From: JAABRB01 sp963735025
GTDB lineage: Bacteria; Pseudomonadota; Gammaproteobacteria; Burkholderiales; SG8-39
Length of the DNA stretch: 64,000 bases
Assembly: GCA_963735025.1 (NCBI GenBank)
Contig: CAVTJG010000011.1
Coordinates: forward strand, 200,157-264,156
Direction: 5' to 3'
Each line of letters starts with the position of its first letter. The first letter of the stretch is position 1. The notes under the pieces are model-generated. The model had not been told where the DNA came from. It made no database searches and saw nothing but the letters and a program-made list of their open reading frames with translations. Positions 27,335-36,501 of this stretch are shown one piece after another. The position numbers and the translations under genes were made by a program.

Positions 27335-27703
27335 ATGGCCGATAAGCTGATGATTGTGATGGTCAATACGGATCCGCGTGACGGTCCTGAATTGGGTGCG
27401 CCGTTCTTTCAGGCCACCGTGGCGGCTGCCATGGAATTCGAGGTGGAAGTCATCCTCACGGGTCGCTCCGGGGAGCTCGCGGTCCGGGGCGTCGCCGAGA
27501 AGCTGCACGTGAAGGAAGGGTCCCCGAAGAGCGTCTACGATTTCATCAAGGACGCGCACGAGGCAGGCGTGAAATTCAAGGTGTGCACGCCCACGCTCGA
27601 CCTCTGGGGCCAGGATCTCATTCCCGAGATCGAGGAGACGGTCGGCGGCGCCTATGTGATCGGCCAGGCGATGGACGACAACGTCGTCACCTTCACGTAT
27701 TGA
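27335..27703 (+). CDS. DsrE/DsrF-like family protein
   Basis: A 122-aa soluble protein of the DsrE/peroxiredoxin-like fold: MIVMVNTDPRDGPELGAPFFQATVAAAMEFEVEVILTG, then FIKDAHEAGVKFKVC. One Cys in FKVCTPTL sits where DsrE-type proteins often have their reactive cysteine. The family takes part in sulfur relay and oxidation, but stand-alone members are mostly uncharacterised and no dsr genes are near. GGAGG precedes the ATG by six bases. Confidence 0.75.
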   Translation: MADKLMIVMVNTDPRDGPELGAPFFQATVAAAMEFEVEVILTGRSGELAVRGVAEKLHVKEGSPKSVYDFIKDAHEAGVKFKVCTPTLDLWGQDLIPEIEETVGGAYVIGQAMDDNVVTFTY

Positions 27704-27714
27704 ATCGCTAGCGG

Positions 27715-28263
27715 ATGCTGACTGCGGAGCAGGCCTGGAAGGCGTTGGAAGAGGCGGATCTGCTCGTCTCGAGCGAGGAGGTCGACCGCGCGATCGAGCG
27801 GATCGCGGCCGGGATCACCGCGCGCTTTCACGACCGCTATCCGATGCTTCTCTGCGTCATGAACGGTGCGGTGTTCTTCTGCGGGAAGCTGCTTCCGCTC
27901 CTGCGTTTTCCCTTGCATCTCGATTACGTGCATGCGTCGCGCTACGGCTCCGAGATCGAGGGCCAACGGCTGGTCTGGCGTGCCCACCCGCCGGATTCGG
28001 TCAAGGGGCGCGAAATCATCGTCGTAGACGACATCCTCGACGTCGGGGAGACGCTGGCAGCGATCAAGACCCGGGTGCTCGAGCTCGGTGCCACGGCCTG
28101 TCACATCGCGGTCCTGACGGACAAGAAAAAGACGGGCCCCAAGCCGGTCTCGGCAGATTTCGTCGGGATCGAGGTCGAAGACCGGTTCGTCTTTGGATGC
28201 GGCCTCGACGCCTACGGATCGTGGCGTAATCTGCCCGCGATCTACGCCTTGAAGGGCGCCTGA
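27715..28263 (+). CDS. hpt: Hypoxanthine-guanine phosphoribosyltransferase
   Basis: Converts hypoxanthine or guanine plus PRPP to IMP or GMP. The 182-aa protein shows the PRPP-binding loop IIVVDDILDVGETL (101-114), the PPi loop region MLLCVMNGAVFF and the purine-binding DRFVFGCGLDAYGSWRNLP. The neighbour mtnP yields hypoxanthine from methylthioinosine, so the pair forms a plausible salvage route to IMP. One base separates it from mtnP. Confidence 0.92.
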   Translation: MLTAEQAWKALEEADLLVSSEEVDRAIERIAAGITARFHDRYPMLLCVMNGAVFFCGKLLPLLRFPLHLDYVHASRYGSEIEGQRLVWRAHPPDSVKGREIIVVDDILDVGETLAAIKTRVLELGATACHIAVLTDKKKTGPKPVSADFVGIEVEDRFVFGCGLDAYGSWRNLPAIYALKGA

Positions 28264-28264
28264 A

Positions 28265-29005
28265 ATGCTGGGGGTCATCGGTGGGAGTGGGCTGACACGC
28301 CTGTCGAGCCTGGAGGAGACGCGGCGCAAGGCGGTCAAGACGCCTTACGGCGAGCCATCCGGCGCGATCACGCTCGGAACGATCCGCGGACGGGCAGTGA
28401 TGTTCCTGGCGCGCCACGGAGACGGCCACACGCTCCCTCCCCACGAGGTGAACTACCGCGCCAATCTCTGGGCATTGAAGGAGGCGGGGGCCGCAAGCGT
28501 CGTCGCGGTGGCGTCGGTGGGCGGCGTACGACCCGATCTCGGGCCAGGAGTGCTGGTCGTCCCGCACCAGATCATCGACTACACGTGGGGGCGGCGAGCA
28601 ACCTTCTTCGACGGTGGTGATGTTCCGGTCAAGCACGTCGATTTCACGCATCCTTATACCGAGTCGCTGCGGCGGAGAATCCTTGCGGCCGCCCGCGCTG
28701 CCAAAGAGACGGTCATCGACGGCGGCGTGTACGCTGCGACGCAGGGACCGCGACTGGAGTCGGCCGCCGAGATCGATCGGCTCGAACGCGACGGTGCCGA
28801 CATGGTCGGCATGACGGGCATGCCGGAGGCCGCGCTCGCGCGCGAGCTCGAACTCGAATATGCCGCGATCGCGGTCGTCGTCAATCACGCTGCCGGACGC
28901 GGGGAATCGCGGAACGGCATCGCGCTGGACGGGATCGAAGCCATGCTGGAGAAGACGATCGGCCGCGCGCGACACGTGATCGAGGAGCTGGCGACGCTGC
29001 CATGA
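28265..29005 (+). CDS. mtnP: S-methyl-5'-thioinosine phosphorylase (MTAP/PNP family)
   Basis: A 246-aa purine nucleoside phosphorylase family 2 enzyme. MLGVIGGSGLTRL binds phosphate, RHGDGHTLPPHEVNYRANLWAL is a family signature and DMVGMTGMPEAALARELELEYA lies in the base/ribose pocket. Related proteobacterial enzymes such as Pseudomonas PA3004 prefer methylthioinosine to methylthioadenosine, giving hypoxanthine and methylthioribose-1-phosphate. Position next to hpt favours that reading. It overlaps def by ATGA. Confidence 0.85.
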   Translation: MLGVIGGSGLTRLSSLEETRRKAVKTPYGEPSGAITLGTIRGRAVMFLARHGDGHTLPPHEVNYRANLWALKEAGAASVVAVASVGGVRPDLGPGVLVVPHQIIDYTWGRRATFFDGGDVPVKHVDFTHPYTESLRRRILAAARAAKETVIDGGVYAATQGPRLESAAEIDRLERDGADMVGMTGMPEAALARELELEYAAIAVVVNHAAGRGESRNGIALDGIEAMLEKTIGRARHVIEELATLP

Positions 29006-29532
29006 TTCGCGAGGTCCTGCGTATGGGTGATCCACGCCTGCTGGAGATTGCGCACCCGGTCGAGCAGTTCGGTACGCCCGAACTGCTGGCGCTGATCGCG
29101 GACATGCGCGACACGATGGCGCATCTCGACGGCGCCGGCCTCGCCGCACCGCAGATCGGTGTCGGATTGCGAGTCGTGATATTCGGCGTGCACAGCAATG
29201 CGCGTTATCCGGACGCGGAAGAAGTTCCCGATACCGTGCTCGTCAATCCGACGCTGACTCCGCTCGGATCCGAAGTGGAGGAAGGCTGGGAAGGATGCCT
29301 TTCGGTTCCCGGGATGCGTGGAGTCGTTCCGCGCTTCGTTCACCTGCGCTATCGGGGCCACGACGAGTATGGCGCGATGATCGATCGGACCGTGACCGGA
29401 TTTCATGCCCGCGTGGTTCAGCATGAATGCGACCACCTGGACGGAATCCTCTATCCGATGCGGATTCGCGATCTGGCCAATTTCGGATTCACGGATACGC
29501 TGTTCCCGGGGCAGGAGATGCGCGACGAATGA
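29002..29532 (+). CDS. def: Peptide deformylase
   Basis: Removes the formyl group from nascent N-terminal Met. All three family motifs are present in 176 aa: GAGLAAPQIG (44-53), EGCLSVPG with metal-binding Cys99, and QHECDHLDG with metal-binding His141 and His145 and catalytic Glu142. The ATG overlaps the mtnP stop. No fmt lies next to it, unlike the common def-fmt pair, so this may be a second deformylase. Confidence 0.95.
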   Translation: MIREVLRMGDPRLLEIAHPVEQFGTPELLALIADMRDTMAHLDGAGLAAPQIGVGLRVVIFGVHSNARYPDAEEVPDTVLVNPTLTPLGSEVEEGWEGCLSVPGMRGVVPRFVHLRYRGHDEYGAMIDRTVTGFHARVVQHECDHLDGILYPMRIRDLANFGFTDTLFPGQEMRDE

Positions 29533-29548
29533 GGGGTAGGGCCGCGGC

Positions 29549-32131
29549 TCATTGCAGTGCCGCGAGCAGATCGTTCTCCAGCTGCAGCATCTTGCGCTCG
29601 TTCTGCAGCGCGGTGCCGGTCACGACGAAGACGTCTTCGGCGCGCTCGCCCAATGTCACGATCTTCGCAGTACGCAGGCTGATGTGATACTGCCCGAGCA
29701 CTCGCGCAACCGCGTAGAGGAGCCCGGGCCGGTCGCCCGCCGCGATCGACAGGACGTGATACGGCCCGCGCTCGTCGGGTCGGATGTGCACCTCCGGCGT
29801 CACGGGAAAGTGCTTGAGCTGGCGAGAGATGCGTCCACTCATCGGCGGGGGAAGCGGCGCGTGGCGCTCCAGCCGCTCGGCGAGGTCATGCTCGATCAGG
29901 CTGCTCATTTCCCGGTATGGCGACGACCCGGGCGGCGACAGCACGAGAAACGTATCCAGCGCATAGCCATGGCGCGTGGTGTGAATCTTCGCGTCGAGGA
30001 TGTTGTCATTGATCTGCCCGAAGTAGCCACAAATCCGCGCGAAGAGGTCAGGCTGGTCGCGGCAGTAGACCATGACCTGAATGCCTTCACCGATGGGCGA
30101 CAGGCGTGCCTTGACGACCGGCTTTTCCGGCGCGACGCGATAGTGCAGGTGACGCGTCTGCCAGGCGATCTCCTGCGGCTCGTGACGCAGGAAGTAGGCC
30201 AGATCCAGTTCCCGCCACAGAGGCTTGCTCGCATCGTCGGAGAGGGCGTAGAGCCGTAGCAGGCGCGCAGCTTCGGCCTGCTTGGCCTGCACATCCCGAT
30301 CGAATCCGACACTGTCTCCGCGCAGCACGGCACGCGACGCGCGCAGCAGATCCTCGAGCAACTTGCCTTTCCACGCGTTCCAGACCTTCGGGCTCGTGCC
30401 GCGAATGTCCGCGACCGTGAGCAGGTAGAGGGCAATCAGGCGTCGCTCGGTCACGACTATCCGCGCGAACTCCGCAATCACCGCGGGGTCCGCGAGGTCG
30501 CGCTTCTGCGCGAACGTCGACATCGTGAGGTGATGCTCGACAAGGAATCCGACGAGCTCGACGTCTTCGGGTGCGAGATCATGGGCGACGCAGAACCGCC
30601 GCGCATCGTGCTGCCCCAGCTTGGAGTGGTCGCCGCCGCGGCCCTTGGCGATGTCGTGAAAGATCGCGGCGATGTACAGCAGCCAGGCTCGCTCGAAGTC
30701 CGCGATAAGCCGGCTGCAGAGCGGGTACTCGTGCGCATGCTCGACCATCATGAAACGCCTGATGTTGCGCACGACCTGGAGAATATGCTGGTCGACGGTA
30801 TACACGTGATACAGGTCGTGCTGCATCTGTCCGACGATGCGCCCGAAGGCAGGCAGGTAGCGCCCGAGAATGCCGTACTGATTCATGCGCCGTAGCTCGT
30901 GGACGATGCCGCGTGGCTGCCGGAGAATATCGATGAAACGCGCCCGATTGACGGGATCGCGCCGGAACTTCGCGTCGATATGACTGCGGGCGCGCCAGAG
31001 CGCGCGCAGCGTCGGTGCGGTCATCCCCTTCAGTTCGGAGTGCTGCTGCATGATCAGAAAACTCTCCAGGATTGCGCCGGGCTCGCGCTCGAAGAGCTCG
31101 GGATCGCGTGCGTCGAGCAGTTCGCGCACGCTCTGGAAGTGCGCATCGATGACCTCCGGCTCCGTATCGTGGCTCGGAAAGATCGCCGCACCGAGATTCT
31201 GGAGCACGGTGGTGTTCAGTTGTGTGACGGCCTTGGCCGTGCGGTAGTAGCGTTGCATGAACACCTCGCTCGCGCGTTTCGAGCCAGTGGGCTGGATCGC
31301 GAACTCGGTCGCCAGCGCGTCCTGATAGTCGAACAGGATGCGGTCCTCACGGCGTCTGGCGAGCAGGTGCAGGCGAATACGGATGTGCCGAAGCAGATCC
31401 TCGTGCCGCTTCAGCTGCCGGGCTTCCGCCGGCGTGACGAGACCCTGCATCGAGAGCGCACGCCAGTCCTTCGCGATATGCGCGGCACGGCTTACCCATA
31501 GGATGATCTGCAGATCCCGCAGTCCACCCGGCGACTCCTTGAGGTTCGGCTCGAGGCTGTACGGAGTGTCCTGGTATCTCTCGTGCCGCTGCTCCTGTTC
31601 GACGCGCTTGGCCTTGAAGTAGCGTCGGACGTCGAATCCACGATTCACCGCTTCATTCAGCGAGTCGAAGGATGCCCGGCTGCCGGCAAGATGGCGGGCC
31701 TCGAGCAGGGTCGTCTGGATCGTGATGTCCTTGGCCGCTTCTTCGGCGCACTCGGCTATCGTGCGCACGCTGTGCCCGATCTCGAGCCCGACATCCCAGA
31801 CGTTGCCGATGAATCGCTCGACCGATTCGCGGTGCTCACCGTCGAGCGGCGCCGGAAGCAGTATCAGAATGTCGACGTCGGAGTGCGGAAACAGCTCGCC
31901 CCGCCCATAACCGCCAACGGCAACCAGCGCGAACCCGGGCGGGAACGACGCCCGCTTCCAGATTGTCCGCAGCACATCGTCGACCAGGCGGCGGTGTCGG
32001 CTCAGGAATCGGGACGCGTCCGGCCGGTCCAGATAGGCGGCGCGAAGCACCGCACGCGCCCTGTCCAGCTGCTCACGCGAATCCGAAATCAGCGCCGTAT
32101 CGTCGGTTCGACGCGGTTGTACGGCGCTCAT
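29549..32131 (-). CDS. glnD: Bifunctional uridylyltransferase/uridylyl-removing enzyme GlnD
   Basis: GlnD uridylylates PII proteins at low glutamine and removes the group at high glutamine. The 860-aa protein has an N-terminal nucleotidyltransferase site (GGYGRGE 73-79, HSDVD 83-87), an HD phosphohydrolase domain (FHDIAKGRGGDHSKLG near residue 490) and two C-terminal ACT domains (~690-770 and ~795-860) for glutamine sensing. The ATG at 32131 yields the usual N-terminus; upstream extension lacks support. It follows map by 29 bp, a common order. Confidence 0.96.
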   Translation of the reverse strand: MSAVQPRRTDDTALISDSREQLDRARAVLRAAYLDRPDASRFLSRHRRLVDDVLRTIWKRASFPPGFALVAVGGYGRGELFPHSDVDILILLPAPLDGEHRESVERFIGNVWDVGLEIGHSVRTIAECAEEAAKDITIQTTLLEARHLAGSRASFDSLNEAVNRGFDVRRYFKAKRVEQEQRHERYQDTPYSLEPNLKESPGGLRDLQIILWVSRAAHIAKDWRALSMQGLVTPAEARQLKRHEDLLRHIRIRLHLLARRREDRILFDYQDALATEFAIQPTGSKRASEVFMQRYYRTAKAVTQLNTTVLQNLGAAIFPSHDTEPEVIDAHFQSVRELLDARDPELFEREPGAILESFLIMQQHSELKGMTAPTLRALWRARSHIDAKFRRDPVNRARFIDILRQPRGIVHELRRMNQYGILGRYLPAFGRIVGQMQHDLYHVYTVDQHILQVVRNIRRFMMVEHAHEYPLCSRLIADFERAWLLYIAAIFHDIAKGRGGDHSKLGQHDARRFCVAHDLAPEDVELVGFLVEHHLTMSTFAQKRDLADPAVIAEFARIVVTERRLIALYLLTVADIRGTSPKVWNAWKGKLLEDLLRASRAVLRGDSVGFDRDVQAKQAEAARLLRLYALSDDASKPLWRELDLAYFLRHEPQEIAWQTRHLHYRVAPEKPVVKARLSPIGEGIQVMVYCRDQPDLFARICGYFGQINDNILDAKIHTTRHGYALDTFLVLSPPGSSPYREMSSLIEHDLAERLERHAPLPPPMSGRISRQLKHFPVTPEVHIRPDERGPYHVLSIAAGDRPGLLYAVARVLGQYHISLRTAKIVTLGERAEDVFVVTGTALQNERKMLQLENDLLAALQ

Positions 32132-32160
32132 GCCACGGGCGGCGGTTGCCCGGATTCCCG

Positions 32161-32967
32161 CTAGGCCGCGGCAAGATGCTGCGGCATCGGCGGCGCGTCC
32201 GCCGAAAGGGTCAGTACTTCGAATCCCGCGTCGGTCACCAGGACGGTGTGCTCCCACTGGGCCGACAGGCTGTGGTCCTTGGTCACGATGGTCCATCCAT
32301 CCGCGAGCTCGCGGATTGCCGGCTTCCCGGCGTTGATCATCGGCTCGACCGTGAAGATCATGCCCGGCTCGAGACAGAGCCCGGTGCCGGACTTGCCGTA
32401 ATGGAGCACCTGCGGCTCTTCGTGAAACTTCCGTCCGATGCCATGTCCGCAGAATTCACGGACGACGCTGTAGCCGTGTTCCTCGGCGTGCTTCTGAATG
32501 ACTGCGCCGATATCGCCGAGGTGGCCGCCGGGACGCACGGCCGCAATCCCCCGCCACATGCACTCGAACGTGGCATCCACGAGTCGCCGCGCCTGAATGG
32601 ACGGTTCGCCGACGAAGAACATCCTGCTGGTGTCGCCGTGATAGCCGTCCTTGATGACGGTGACGTCGATATTGACGATGTCGCCCGTCTTGAGCACACG
32701 CTCCCCGGGGATTCCGTGGCAAACCTGATGGTTAACCGAGGTGCAAATCGACTTCGGGTACGGTTTGTAGCCCGGCGGGGCGTAGTTGAGCGGCGCGGGC
32801 ACGGTTCCCTGGACGTCGACCATGTATTCGTGGCACCACCGGTCGAGGTCATCGGTGCTGACGCCTGCCCGCACTTTGGGAGCGATGAAATCGAGCACCT
32901 CCGCGGCAAGCCGGCCGGCGTGCCGCATGTATCCGATCTCCTCGGCGCTCTTGGGGACAACTGGCAT
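32161..32967 (-). CDS. map: Methionine aminopeptidase, type I
   Basis: Removes the initiator Met when the next residue is small. Two-metal site residues are visible: His84 (QVCHGIPG), Asp101 (NIDVT), Asp112 (GDTSR), His in CGHGIGRKFHEEP and Glu in FTVEPMI. The ATG at 32967 gives the typical MPVVPKSAEEI start, although a TTG 21 bp upstream is in frame. It is divergent from rpsB across a 386-bp gap, the standard arrangement. Confidence 0.95.
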   Translation of the reverse strand: MPVVPKSAEEIGYMRHAGRLAAEVLDFIAPKVRAGVSTDDLDRWCHEYMVDVQGTVPAPLNYAPPGYKPYPKSICTSVNHQVCHGIPGERVLKTGDIVNIDVTVIKDGYHGDTSRMFFVGEPSIQARRLVDATFECMWRGIAAVRPGGHLGDIGAVIQKHAEEHGYSVVREFCGHGIGRKFHEEPQVLHYGKSGTGLCLEPGMIFTVEPMINAGKPAIRELADGWTIVTKDHSLSAQWEHTVLVTDAGFEVLTLSADAPPMPQHLAAA

Positions 32968-33096
32968 CAGGTGGTCAGGGAGCTGCAAAAAACGGACAAG
33001 GATAAGGGAACGCTACCGCCTAGGCAATTTAGGACCGCCCGGTGCCCGCGAGGTGGTCGAGTGGAATCCATAATCGCCTGTAACGCAAGGCAATTC

Positions 33097-33126
33097 TTGA
33101 ATATCTTCGCCTGGATGTGCTATCCT
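33097..33126 (+). promoter_or_regulatory. Predicted promoter for rpsB-tsf
   Basis: TTGAAT (33097-33102), an 18-bp spacer and TATCCT (33121-33126), followed by a GC-rich stretch. Agreement with consensus is 4/6 for each box. It lies ~230 bp upstream of rpsB. Confidence 0.5.
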
Positions 33127-33171
33127 CTTGGGCTGTCTGGCCATGGATTGTCGAATCGCTCGTTCGTACGC

Positions 33172-33197
33172 GCTTTTCGATTCAGCTTTTCGATTCA
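33172..33197 (+). repeat. 13-bp tandem duplication in the rpsB leader
   Basis: GCTTTTCGATTCA is repeated exactly at 33172-33184 and 33185-33197. It lies in the transcribed leader of rpsB if the predicted promoter is right. Confidence 0.7.
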
Positions 33198-33353
33198 AGT
33201 GGTCGGGCCCGGTGCCGGCGTTGGCGCATTCATTCACCTGCCATGGTCGAATCCGGAAACTCTCCCGCCCGCTCCTTAGGGTGCCTGCCAGCCGACGGCT
33301 GCCGGGTTTAGCGTGAGCGCGGCGGCTGTCGTCAACCCTAATCGGAGAAATGA

Positions 33354-34106
33354 ATGGCAACGACCATGCGTCAAATGCTGGAGGCCGGCGTGCATTTCGG
33401 TCACCAGACGCGATTCTGGAACCCCCGGATGGCGCCGTACATCTTCGGCCACCGGAACAAAATCCACATCATCAATCTCGAGAAGACGCTCGAGCTGTAC
33501 AACGCAGCCACGAGCTACGTGCGCAAACTTTCCGCGAACAAGGGCGTCATTCTGTTTGTCGGCACCAAGCGTCAGGCACGCGAGACCATCCAGGAAGAAG
33601 CCATTCGCTGCGGCATGCCGTACGTCGATTATCGGTGGCTCGGCGGAATGCTTACCAACTTCAAGACCGTCCGCCAGTCCATCAAGCGCCTGAAGGAGAT
33701 GGAGCAGATGGTGGAGGATGGACTGGTCGAGCGGATGCCCAAGAAGGAGGCGCTGCACTTCCAGCGTGAATTGGCCAAGCTCAATCGCAGTCTTGGTGGA
33801 ATCAAGAATCTCGACGCACTGCCCGACGCGATGTTCGTCATCGACGTCGGCTATCAGAAGGGTGCCGTATCGGAGGCGGTCAAGCTCGGCATTCCGGTCG
33901 TGGCGGTGGTCGACACCAATAATTCTCCGGACGGCGTCGCGCACGTGGTGCCGGGTAACGACGATTCCAGCCGCGCGATCCGTCTCTACGCGCGCGGCAT
34001 AGCCGACGCGATCCTCGAGGGGCGCTCGCAATCCGTGCAGGAGATCATCAGCGCGGGCGCGGACGAATTCGTCGAGGTCGAGGAGGCCGGGGCGGAGGAG
34101 GCCTGA
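33354..34106 (+). CDS. rpsB: 30S ribosomal protein S2
   Basis: S2 (250 aa) is a late-assembling 30S protein. Signatures are MRQMLEAGVHFGHQTRFWNPRM, GTKRQARETIQEEA, DYRWLGGMLTNFKT and PVVAVVDTNNSPDGVAHVVPGNDDSSRAI. It has GGAG six bases before the ATG. It is co-transcribed with tsf through a hairpin that probably reduces downstream transcription. Confidence 0.97.
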   Translation: MATTMRQMLEAGVHFGHQTRFWNPRMAPYIFGHRNKIHIINLEKTLELYNAATSYVRKLSANKGVILFVGTKRQARETIQEEAIRCGMPYVDYRWLGGMLTNFKTVRQSIKRLKEMEQMVEDGLVERMPKKEALHFQRELAKLNRSLGGIKNLDALPDAMFVIDVGYQKGAVSEAVKLGIPVVAVVDTNNSPDGVAHVVPGNDDSSRAIRLYARGIADAILEGRSQSVQEIISAGADEFVEVEEAGAEEA

Positions 34107-34131
34107 GCGAGCCGTGCCGCACGTCTTCATC

Positions 34132-34155
34132 ATGGGGCTGCAAGCCCCATTTTTT
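34132..34155 (+). terminator. Intrinsic terminator/attenuator between rpsB and tsf
   Basis: ATGGGGCT (34132-34139), loop GCA, AGCCCCAT (34143-34150), then T through 34155. It is a textbook hairpin with a T tract. In E. coli an equivalent element makes tsf expression partial. Confidence 0.8.
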
Positions 34156-34191
34156 CAAGCGGGACCAGAAAGTGATTAACAGGAGTCGAGA

Positions 34192-35088
34192 ATGGCAGTA
34201 GTCACCGCCGCCATGGTCAAGGAACTCCGCGAGACCACGGGTCTCGGGATGATGGAATGCAAGAAGGCGCTCGAGGAAGCAGGCGGGGACTCGGCGAAGG
34301 CCGAGGATCTGCTGCGCGTGCGGAGCGGTGCGAAGGCGAACAAGGCGGCCGGGCGCATCGCGGCTGAGGGGGCGATCGGCATGTTCGTGGTCGAGAACGA
34401 CAAACTCGCCGCAATGGTCGAGGTCAACAGCGAGACCGATTTCGTCGCAAAGAACGAGGATTTCCTGAGCTTCGCGAACGCGCTTGCCGAGCTGGTCGCA
34501 AAGGAGAATCCATCCGACCTTGCTGCGCTGTCGGCACTCAAGCTCGGTGACGAGAGCGTCGAGGAAAGGCGCCGGGCGCTCGTGCAGAAGATCGGCGAGA
34601 ACATGACGATCCGGAGATTTCAACGCATGCAGGTATCCGACTCGGCAGCCCGGATCGGCCACTATCTGCACGGAGTGAAGATCGGCGTGCTGGTCGAGAT
34701 CGAGGGCGGCCCGGACCTGGGCAAGGACCTCGCGATGCAGATCGCGTTCGCCAAGCCACGCTACATGTCGAAGGGTGACGTGCCGGCGGACGTGATCAGC
34801 CGGGAGCGCGATGTGCTCGCGGCGCGCGCGCGGGAATCAGGCAAGCCGCCCGAGATTGCGTCGAAGATGGTGGAGGGCGGACTTGCCAAGTTCATCAATG
34901 AGATCACGCTGCTCGGCCAGCCCTTCGTGAAGGACGAGAAAGGACAGTCGGTCGAGAAGGCCCTGGCCGCACGCAAGGGGAAGGTGCTGTCGTATGCATT
35001 TTTCGTGGTCGGCGAAGGCATTGAGAAGCGATCGGACGATTTCGCCGCCGAGGTGATGGCGCAGGCGAAATCGGCCGGCCAAAAATGA
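34192..35088 (+). CDS. tsf: Elongation factor Ts
   Basis: EF-Ts exchanges GDP for GTP on EF-Tu. The 298-aa protein has the N-terminal UBA-like MVKELRETTGLGMMECKKAL, the EF-Tu-contacting SETDFVAKN (~81-89) and a C-terminal module. AGGAG lies upstream of the ATG. The order rpsB-tsf-pyrH-frr is conserved. Confidence 0.97.
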   Translation: MAVVTAAMVKELRETTGLGMMECKKALEEAGGDSAKAEDLLRVRSGAKANKAAGRIAAEGAIGMFVVENDKLAAMVEVNSETDFVAKNEDFLSFANALAELVAKENPSDLAALSALKLGDESVEERRRALVQKIGENMTIRRFQRMQVSDSAARIGHYLHGVKIGVLVEIEGGPDLGKDLAMQIAFAKPRYMSKGDVPADVISRERDVLAARARESGKPPEIASKMVEGGLAKFINEITLLGQPFVKDEKGQSVEKALAARKGKVLSYAFFVVGEGIEKRSDDFAAEVMAQAKSAGQK

Positions 35089-35147
35089 CCCGACCAGCGC
35101 TCCTATCCGCAACAAGCATCGACCGCACAGAATAGGCTCAGCGAATC

Positions 35148-35861
35148 ATGGCACCCCGGTACAAGCGCATCCTGCTGAAGCTCTCGGGGGAGGCGCTCAT
35201 GGGGGAGGACGCCTTCGGCATCAATCGGCAGACCATCGAGACGATCGTTGCCGAGGTCGCATCGGTCGCGGAAATGGGCGTCGAGATCGGCATCGTGATC
35301 GGAGGCGGCAACATCTTTCGCGGTGTGGCGCTCGGCGCTGCTGGAATGGACCGGGCCACCGCCGATTACATGGGAATGCTGGCGACCATCATGAACTCGC
35401 TTGCGCTGGGTGACGTGATGCGCCAGCGTGGACTGATCGCACGCGTCCAGTCCGCGATAAACATCGAGCAGGTCGTCGAGCCCTACATCCGGCCGAAGGC
35501 AATCCGTTACCTGGAGGAAGGCAAGATCGTGATCTTTGCCGCCGGTACCGGCAATCCGTTCTTCACGACGGACACGGCCGCCGCCCTGCGAGGGAGCGAG
35601 ATCGGTGCCGAAGTGGTGCTCAAGGCGACCAAGGTCGACGGTGTGTATACCGCAGACCCCAAGCTCGATCCCGGCGCGCGACGCTATGAGCGCGTGAGTT
35701 TCGACGAGGCGATTGCACGCCATCTGGGTGTCATGGACGCTACTGCACTCGCACTCTGCCGCGACCAGAAGTTGCCGGTCACCGTCTTCAGCATCAACAA
35801 GCCCGGCGCGCTTCGCCGTGTGGTGATCGGCGAGAACGAGGGCACTCTCGTACACTGTTGA
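35148..35861 (+). CDS. pyrH: UMP kinase
   Basis: Phosphorylates UMP to UDP in pyrimidine synthesis. It is an amino acid kinase-fold enzyme of 237 aa. Visible are the N-terminal RILLKLSGEALMG, GGGNIFRG, a GTGNPFFTTDTAA loop and KVDGVYTADPK. It lies between tsf and frr, as is usual. Confidence 0.97.
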   Translation: MAPRYKRILLKLSGEALMGEDAFGINRQTIETIVAEVASVAEMGVEIGIVIGGGNIFRGVALGAAGMDRATADYMGMLATIMNSLALGDVMRQRGLIARVQSAINIEQVVEPYIRPKAIRYLEEGKIVIFAAGTGNPFFTTDTAAALRGSEIGAEVVLKATKVDGVYTADPKLDPGARRYERVSFDEAIARHLGVMDATALALCRDQKLPVTVFSINKPGALRRVVIGENEGTLVHC

Positions 35862-35905
35862 TATCGAAGGATGGCCCGGCGCGCGCCGGGCGAGGAGAAG
35901 CTGCC

Positions 35906-36466
35906 ATGGACATCGCAACGATCAAGAAGACCGCCGAGCAGAAGATGCAGAAGTCGCTCGAGGCCCTGAAAGCCGACCTGTCGAAAGTCAGGACTGGCCG
36001 GGCGCACACCGGCATCCTCGACCATATCGTCGTCGACTACTATGGCAATCCGACACCGCTGAATCAGGTAGCCAACCTGACGCTGATCGATGCCCGGACG
36101 ATCGGGGTGTCTCCGTGGGAGAAGAAGATGGCGCCGGCGATCGAGAAGGCGATTCGCGATTCGGATCTCGGGCTCAATCCCGCCTCCCAGGGCGACCTGG
36201 TCCGTGTGCCGATGCCCGCGCTCACCGAGGAGCGTCGCAAGGAACTCATCAAGGTTGTCCGGCATGAGGCGGAGAATGCCCGCGTCGCCGTGCGCAACCT
36301 GCGCCGCGACGGGATCCATCATCTCAAGGAGCTCCTCAAGGCCAAGACGATTTCCGAGGACGAGGAGCGGCGCACGCAGGACGAAATCCAGAAGCTCACC
36401 GACCGATTCATCGCGGAGGCGGACAAGATCCTGCAGCAGAAGGAAGCTGACCTCATGGCAGTCTGA
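35906..36466 (+). CDS. frr: Ribosome recycling factor
   Basis: RRF splits post-termination ribosomes with EF-G. The 186-aa protein shows SLEALKADLSKVRTGRAH, YYGNPTPLNQVANL, PALTEERRKELIKVVRHEAENARVAVRNLRRD and DEIQKLTDRFI. The ATG at 35906 has GAGGAGAAG upstream. An in-frame start 48 bp earlier is unsupported. Confidence 0.97.
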   Translation: MDIATIKKTAEQKMQKSLEALKADLSKVRTGRAHTGILDHIVVDYYGNPTPLNQVANLTLIDARTIGVSPWEKKMAPAIEKAIRDSDLGLNPASQGDLVRVPMPALTEERRKELIKVVRHEAENARVAVRNLRRDGIHHLKELLKAKTISEDEERRTQDEIQKLTDRFIAEADKILQQKEADLMAV

Positions 36467-36501
36467 CGGGCGCGACACGAAGCGCAGAAACGGCAATCCG
36501 A

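Larger units (their letters stand above)
32968..33353. other. map/rpsB divergent regulatory region and rpsB leader
   Basis: These 386 bp contain no supported gene. They hold a predicted rpsB promoter (33097-33126), a ~220-nt rpsB leader with a 13-bp tandem duplication (33172-33197), a CAGCCG-A-CGGCTG palindrome near 33290 and GGAG before rpsB. The length suits the S2-controlled leader known in gammaproteobacteria, but I cannot align it to that motif by eye. Confidence 0.5.

Noticed and set aside
31963..33279. 438-codon plus-strand open frame over glnD and map
   Set aside because: It is antisense to two confident genes and has no family signature.
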